Source: an uncultured Bacilli bacterium
GTDB lineage: Bacteria > Bacillota_I > Bacilli_A > RF39 > UBA660
Direction: 5' to 3'
Assembly: GCA_947628565.1 (NCBI GenBank)
Contig: CANRAH010000010.1
Span: 1-59,771 of the forward strand
DNA: 59,771 nt
Shown here: positions 58,242-59,771 of the stretch, piece by piece
Position numbering within the stretch: position 1 is the first letter of the stretch
Layout: every line of letters begins with the position of its first letter
The notes under the pieces: generated by a model
Seen by the model: the letters and a program-made list of their open reading frames with translations, nothing else
Told to the model about the DNA's origin: nothing
Databases searched by the model: none
Made by a program: the position numbers and the translations under genes

Positions 58242-59264
58242 TTATTTCTTTTTTTGAAATTGGATTTTACATTGTTCAATATATTCATTATAGAATAAAT
58301 CTGATGCTATTTTTAATTTTTCCATAATTTCATCGGTAGAAATTCCCTTTTTTGCATACAATTTATTTTCTAAAACTTTTGGTACAGGTCTTTCCATTAT
58401 TTTTAATATTAAAACAAGATAATTAGTAAATTCTGCAAGAAAAAAATTTCTATTTGCTGGATCAAAGGATTTTCTTCTTGATTCAATATCTTTTATTCTA
58501 TCCATAGGAGAAACAATTCCCTTGTCTGTAGCCATTAAGTCTGTAATATTTAATATTATATCGTACATAGTATATTTATAGTTTTCAAGAAAAATCGTTA
58601 TATCATCTTTAAAGGCTCCATCTTTGAAGTGTGGAATTCCATTATCATCTACAAAAAAACCAGGCTCTGCTAATTCATTAGACGAACATCTACCTCCTCC
58701 TAAAAAAGAATGTGTTATGCATCCAATTGCTTCAGTTTCGTAATTTGCATCTATCAACATTTCAAAACCTCTTATTGTATGTTCAAATGTATGTGTTTGT
58801 TTCCTTCCAATATCGTGTAATAATGCTATTGATTCAATTTTTTTAGAATCTAAACCAATAGCATTTGCCAATTGTGATGCAAGTATTGATGAAAATAAAG
58901 AATGGCTTATCCAAGAAGATGTGTTTATATTTCCATCATTTATAGTATTATTTCCAAGATGTTTTCCGCTTTCAATACATTTTTTTGCTAAAAGATAAAT
59001 ATTTTCCTTTACAGAATCATTAAAAACAATTTTATTTGGTATAGATTCTCCTTGTGTAAGTAGATAAGCTTCATTAATTGAAATATTATTATAATATTCT
59101 TTAATTAAAATACATAGATTATTTAAATCTGATATTTTAATTCCTTTAATTAATAATAAAAATGCATCAAAAACATTATGATAGTTTCTTTTTTTATCGT
59201 TATTTGACAATGATAATTCAAATGCTTTTTGTTTATAATAATCATTCTTAAACATAAGTTTCAT
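58242..59264 (-). CDS. HD-domain phosphohydrolase, unknown substrate
   Basis: A 340-aa protein from the ATG at 59264 (GGTGAT upstream). The HD metal site is visible: SHSLFSSILASQLANAIG (first His), then IESIALLHDIGRKQTHTFEH (His-Asp pair and third His), then a later conserved Asp in ITDLMATDKG. Upstream (residues 1-120) is a helical region of unknown type. No GAF, PAS, REC or nucleotidyl transferase domain is attached. It is the first minus-strand gene on the right arm and lies convergent to the SDR gene. Confidence 0.78.
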   Translation of the reverse strand: MKLMFKNDYYKQKAFELSLSNNDKKRNYHNVFDAFLLLIKGIKISDLNNLCILIKEYYNNISINEAYLLTQGESIPNKIVFNDSVKENIYLLAKKCIESGKHLGNNTINDGNINTSSWISHSLFSSILASQLANAIGLDSKKIESIALLHDIGRKQTHTFEHTIRGFEMLIDANYETEAIGCITHSFLGGGRCSSNELAEPGFFVDDNGIPHFKDGAFKDDITIFLENYKYTMYDIILNITDLMATDKGIVSPMDRIKDIESRRKSFDPANRNFFLAEFTNYLVLILKIMERPVPKVLENKLYAKKGISTDEIMEKLKIASDLFYNEYIEQCKIQFQKKK

Positions 59265-59373
59265 ATAATCACCACAAATAATATAACATAATAACAAAAA
59301 ATATACAATTAATGTAAAATAATTTATAAAAAATTGTAAACATTATAAAAAGATATGAAAAAATTAAAAAATA

Positions 59374-59382
59374 TGATATACT
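59374..59382 (+). promoter_or_regulatory. Extended -10 promoter of the J-domain-like gene
   Basis: TGA-TATACT (TATACT 59377-59382), 26 nt before the ATG, with no good -35. Confidence 0.5.
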
Positions 59383-59408
59383 ATTCATAGTAAATGAGGT
59401 GTATGCAA

Positions 59409-59771
59409 ATGTATAGTGATGAACAAACATATTATGATCTTTTAAATATAAAAGAAAATGCAAGTCAGGACGAAATAAAATCTGCAATGATAGAATATCT
59501 TTTAAGTCCTAGACTGGATCAAAACATAGACTCAAAGAAAATAGAGGCTTATAAAATACTTTCAGATCCTGAATCTAGAAAAAAATATGATGAGTTTTTA
59601 GAAAATAACAGAAAAGATTTTAGAACTTATTCATATTTTTCAAGTTCTAACGAGCCAGATCCGTTTATTTTGAATGAACCTGAAGTAGAAGTGAAGCCAA
59701 TAAGACCACCAAGAAAACCTATAGAAGAGCCAGCAAGTGTAGGAAACTTTGGTTTTTTAGATGAAGAACCA
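59409..59771 (+). CDS. J-domain-like protein lacking HPD (cut by window edge)
   Basis: At least 121 aa. GAGGTG lies 8 nt before the ATG at 59409; an ATG 6 nt earlier is too close to that site. Residues 6-60 follow the J-domain pattern: TYYDLLNIKENASQDEIKSA, then EAYKILSDPESRKKYDEFLE. The HPD tripeptide that activates DnaK is absent, and the region reads LSPRLDQN. The remainder is Pro/Glu-rich and looks disordered. It is probably a scaffolding or regulatory J-like protein; it could also be a membrane-anchored protein further downstream. Confidence 0.65.
   Translation, partial: MYSDEQTYYDLLNIKENASQDEIKSAMIEYLLSPRLDQNIDSKKIEAYKILSDPESRKKYDEFLENNRKDFRTYSYFSSSNEPDPFILNEPEVEVKPIRPPRKPIEEPASVGNFGFLDEEP

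Overview
This window is the replication-origin region of a low-GC member of the Bacillota, most likely a small-genome, gut-type Bacilli lineage (RF39-like or a relative; this placement is inference). The evidence is the very AT-rich sequence, standard-code genes with UGA used as a stop, and a gene order close to the Bacillus subtilis origin. The oriC lies between dnaA and a lineage-specific ORF (about 47.85-48.23 kb), with a second DnaA-box cluster between dnaA and dnaN (46.38-46.44 kb). Leftward from oriC nearly everything is on the minus strand; rightward everything is on the plus strand until the last 1.5 kb. Genes therefore run mostly with replication.

Left arm, moving away from oriC: dnaA-dnaN, an unknown ORF, a ComK-like regulator, recF-gyrB-gyrA, a cluster of six parS sites with the SRP RNA gene between them, then tadA-dnaX-ybaB-recR-bofA, holB-ricT-trmN6-cdd-rsmI-pth and mfd. 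Next is an accessory island at 18.9-26.7 kb: six tandem paralogous secreted proteins, a SipW-type signal peptidase and a DUF5305 membrane protein. Then come plus-strand clpB under a CIRCE element, spoVT, a methionine T-box driving dut-metG, tatD, a G5/3D-domain protein, rsmA, whiA, parA-parB-mscS-DUF951-AbgT transporter, a candidate small RNA, ychF, rpsF-ssb-rpsR, a sigma-70-like factor, two small unknown genes, and the start of the S10 ribosomal operon (rpsJ-rplC).

Right arm: unknown ORF, rpmH-rnpA-yidC-khpB, a small gene interrupted at an A8 tract, mnmE, mnmG-rsmG, a Noc homologue, an SDR dehydrogenase, a convergent HD-domain protein, and the beginning of a degenerate J-domain protein.

Three things stand out. 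(1) The six-copy secreted-protein array has one near-identical promoter per gene, a conserved element at each transcript start, one terminator per gene and a dedicated peptidase. It looks like an expanded, individually controlled SipW-dependent surface-fibre or coat system. (2) The chromosome-segregation module is split. ParAB lies on one arm and Noc on the other. The six parS sites between gyrA and tadA sit inside longer palindromes whose flanks differ but stay self-complementary. Noc carries all four known Noc-type specificity residues, has a Noc-box-like site next to it and half-sites in its own promoter, but has no N-terminal amphipathic helix and a long Pro/Gln-rich repeat region instead. 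(3) Several RNA-level devices can be read directly: the Met T-box upstream of dut-metG, an rpsF leader that can pair with its own Shine-Dalgarno sequence, an S10-operon leader, and a promoter-hairpin-terminator unit that looks like a new small RNA.
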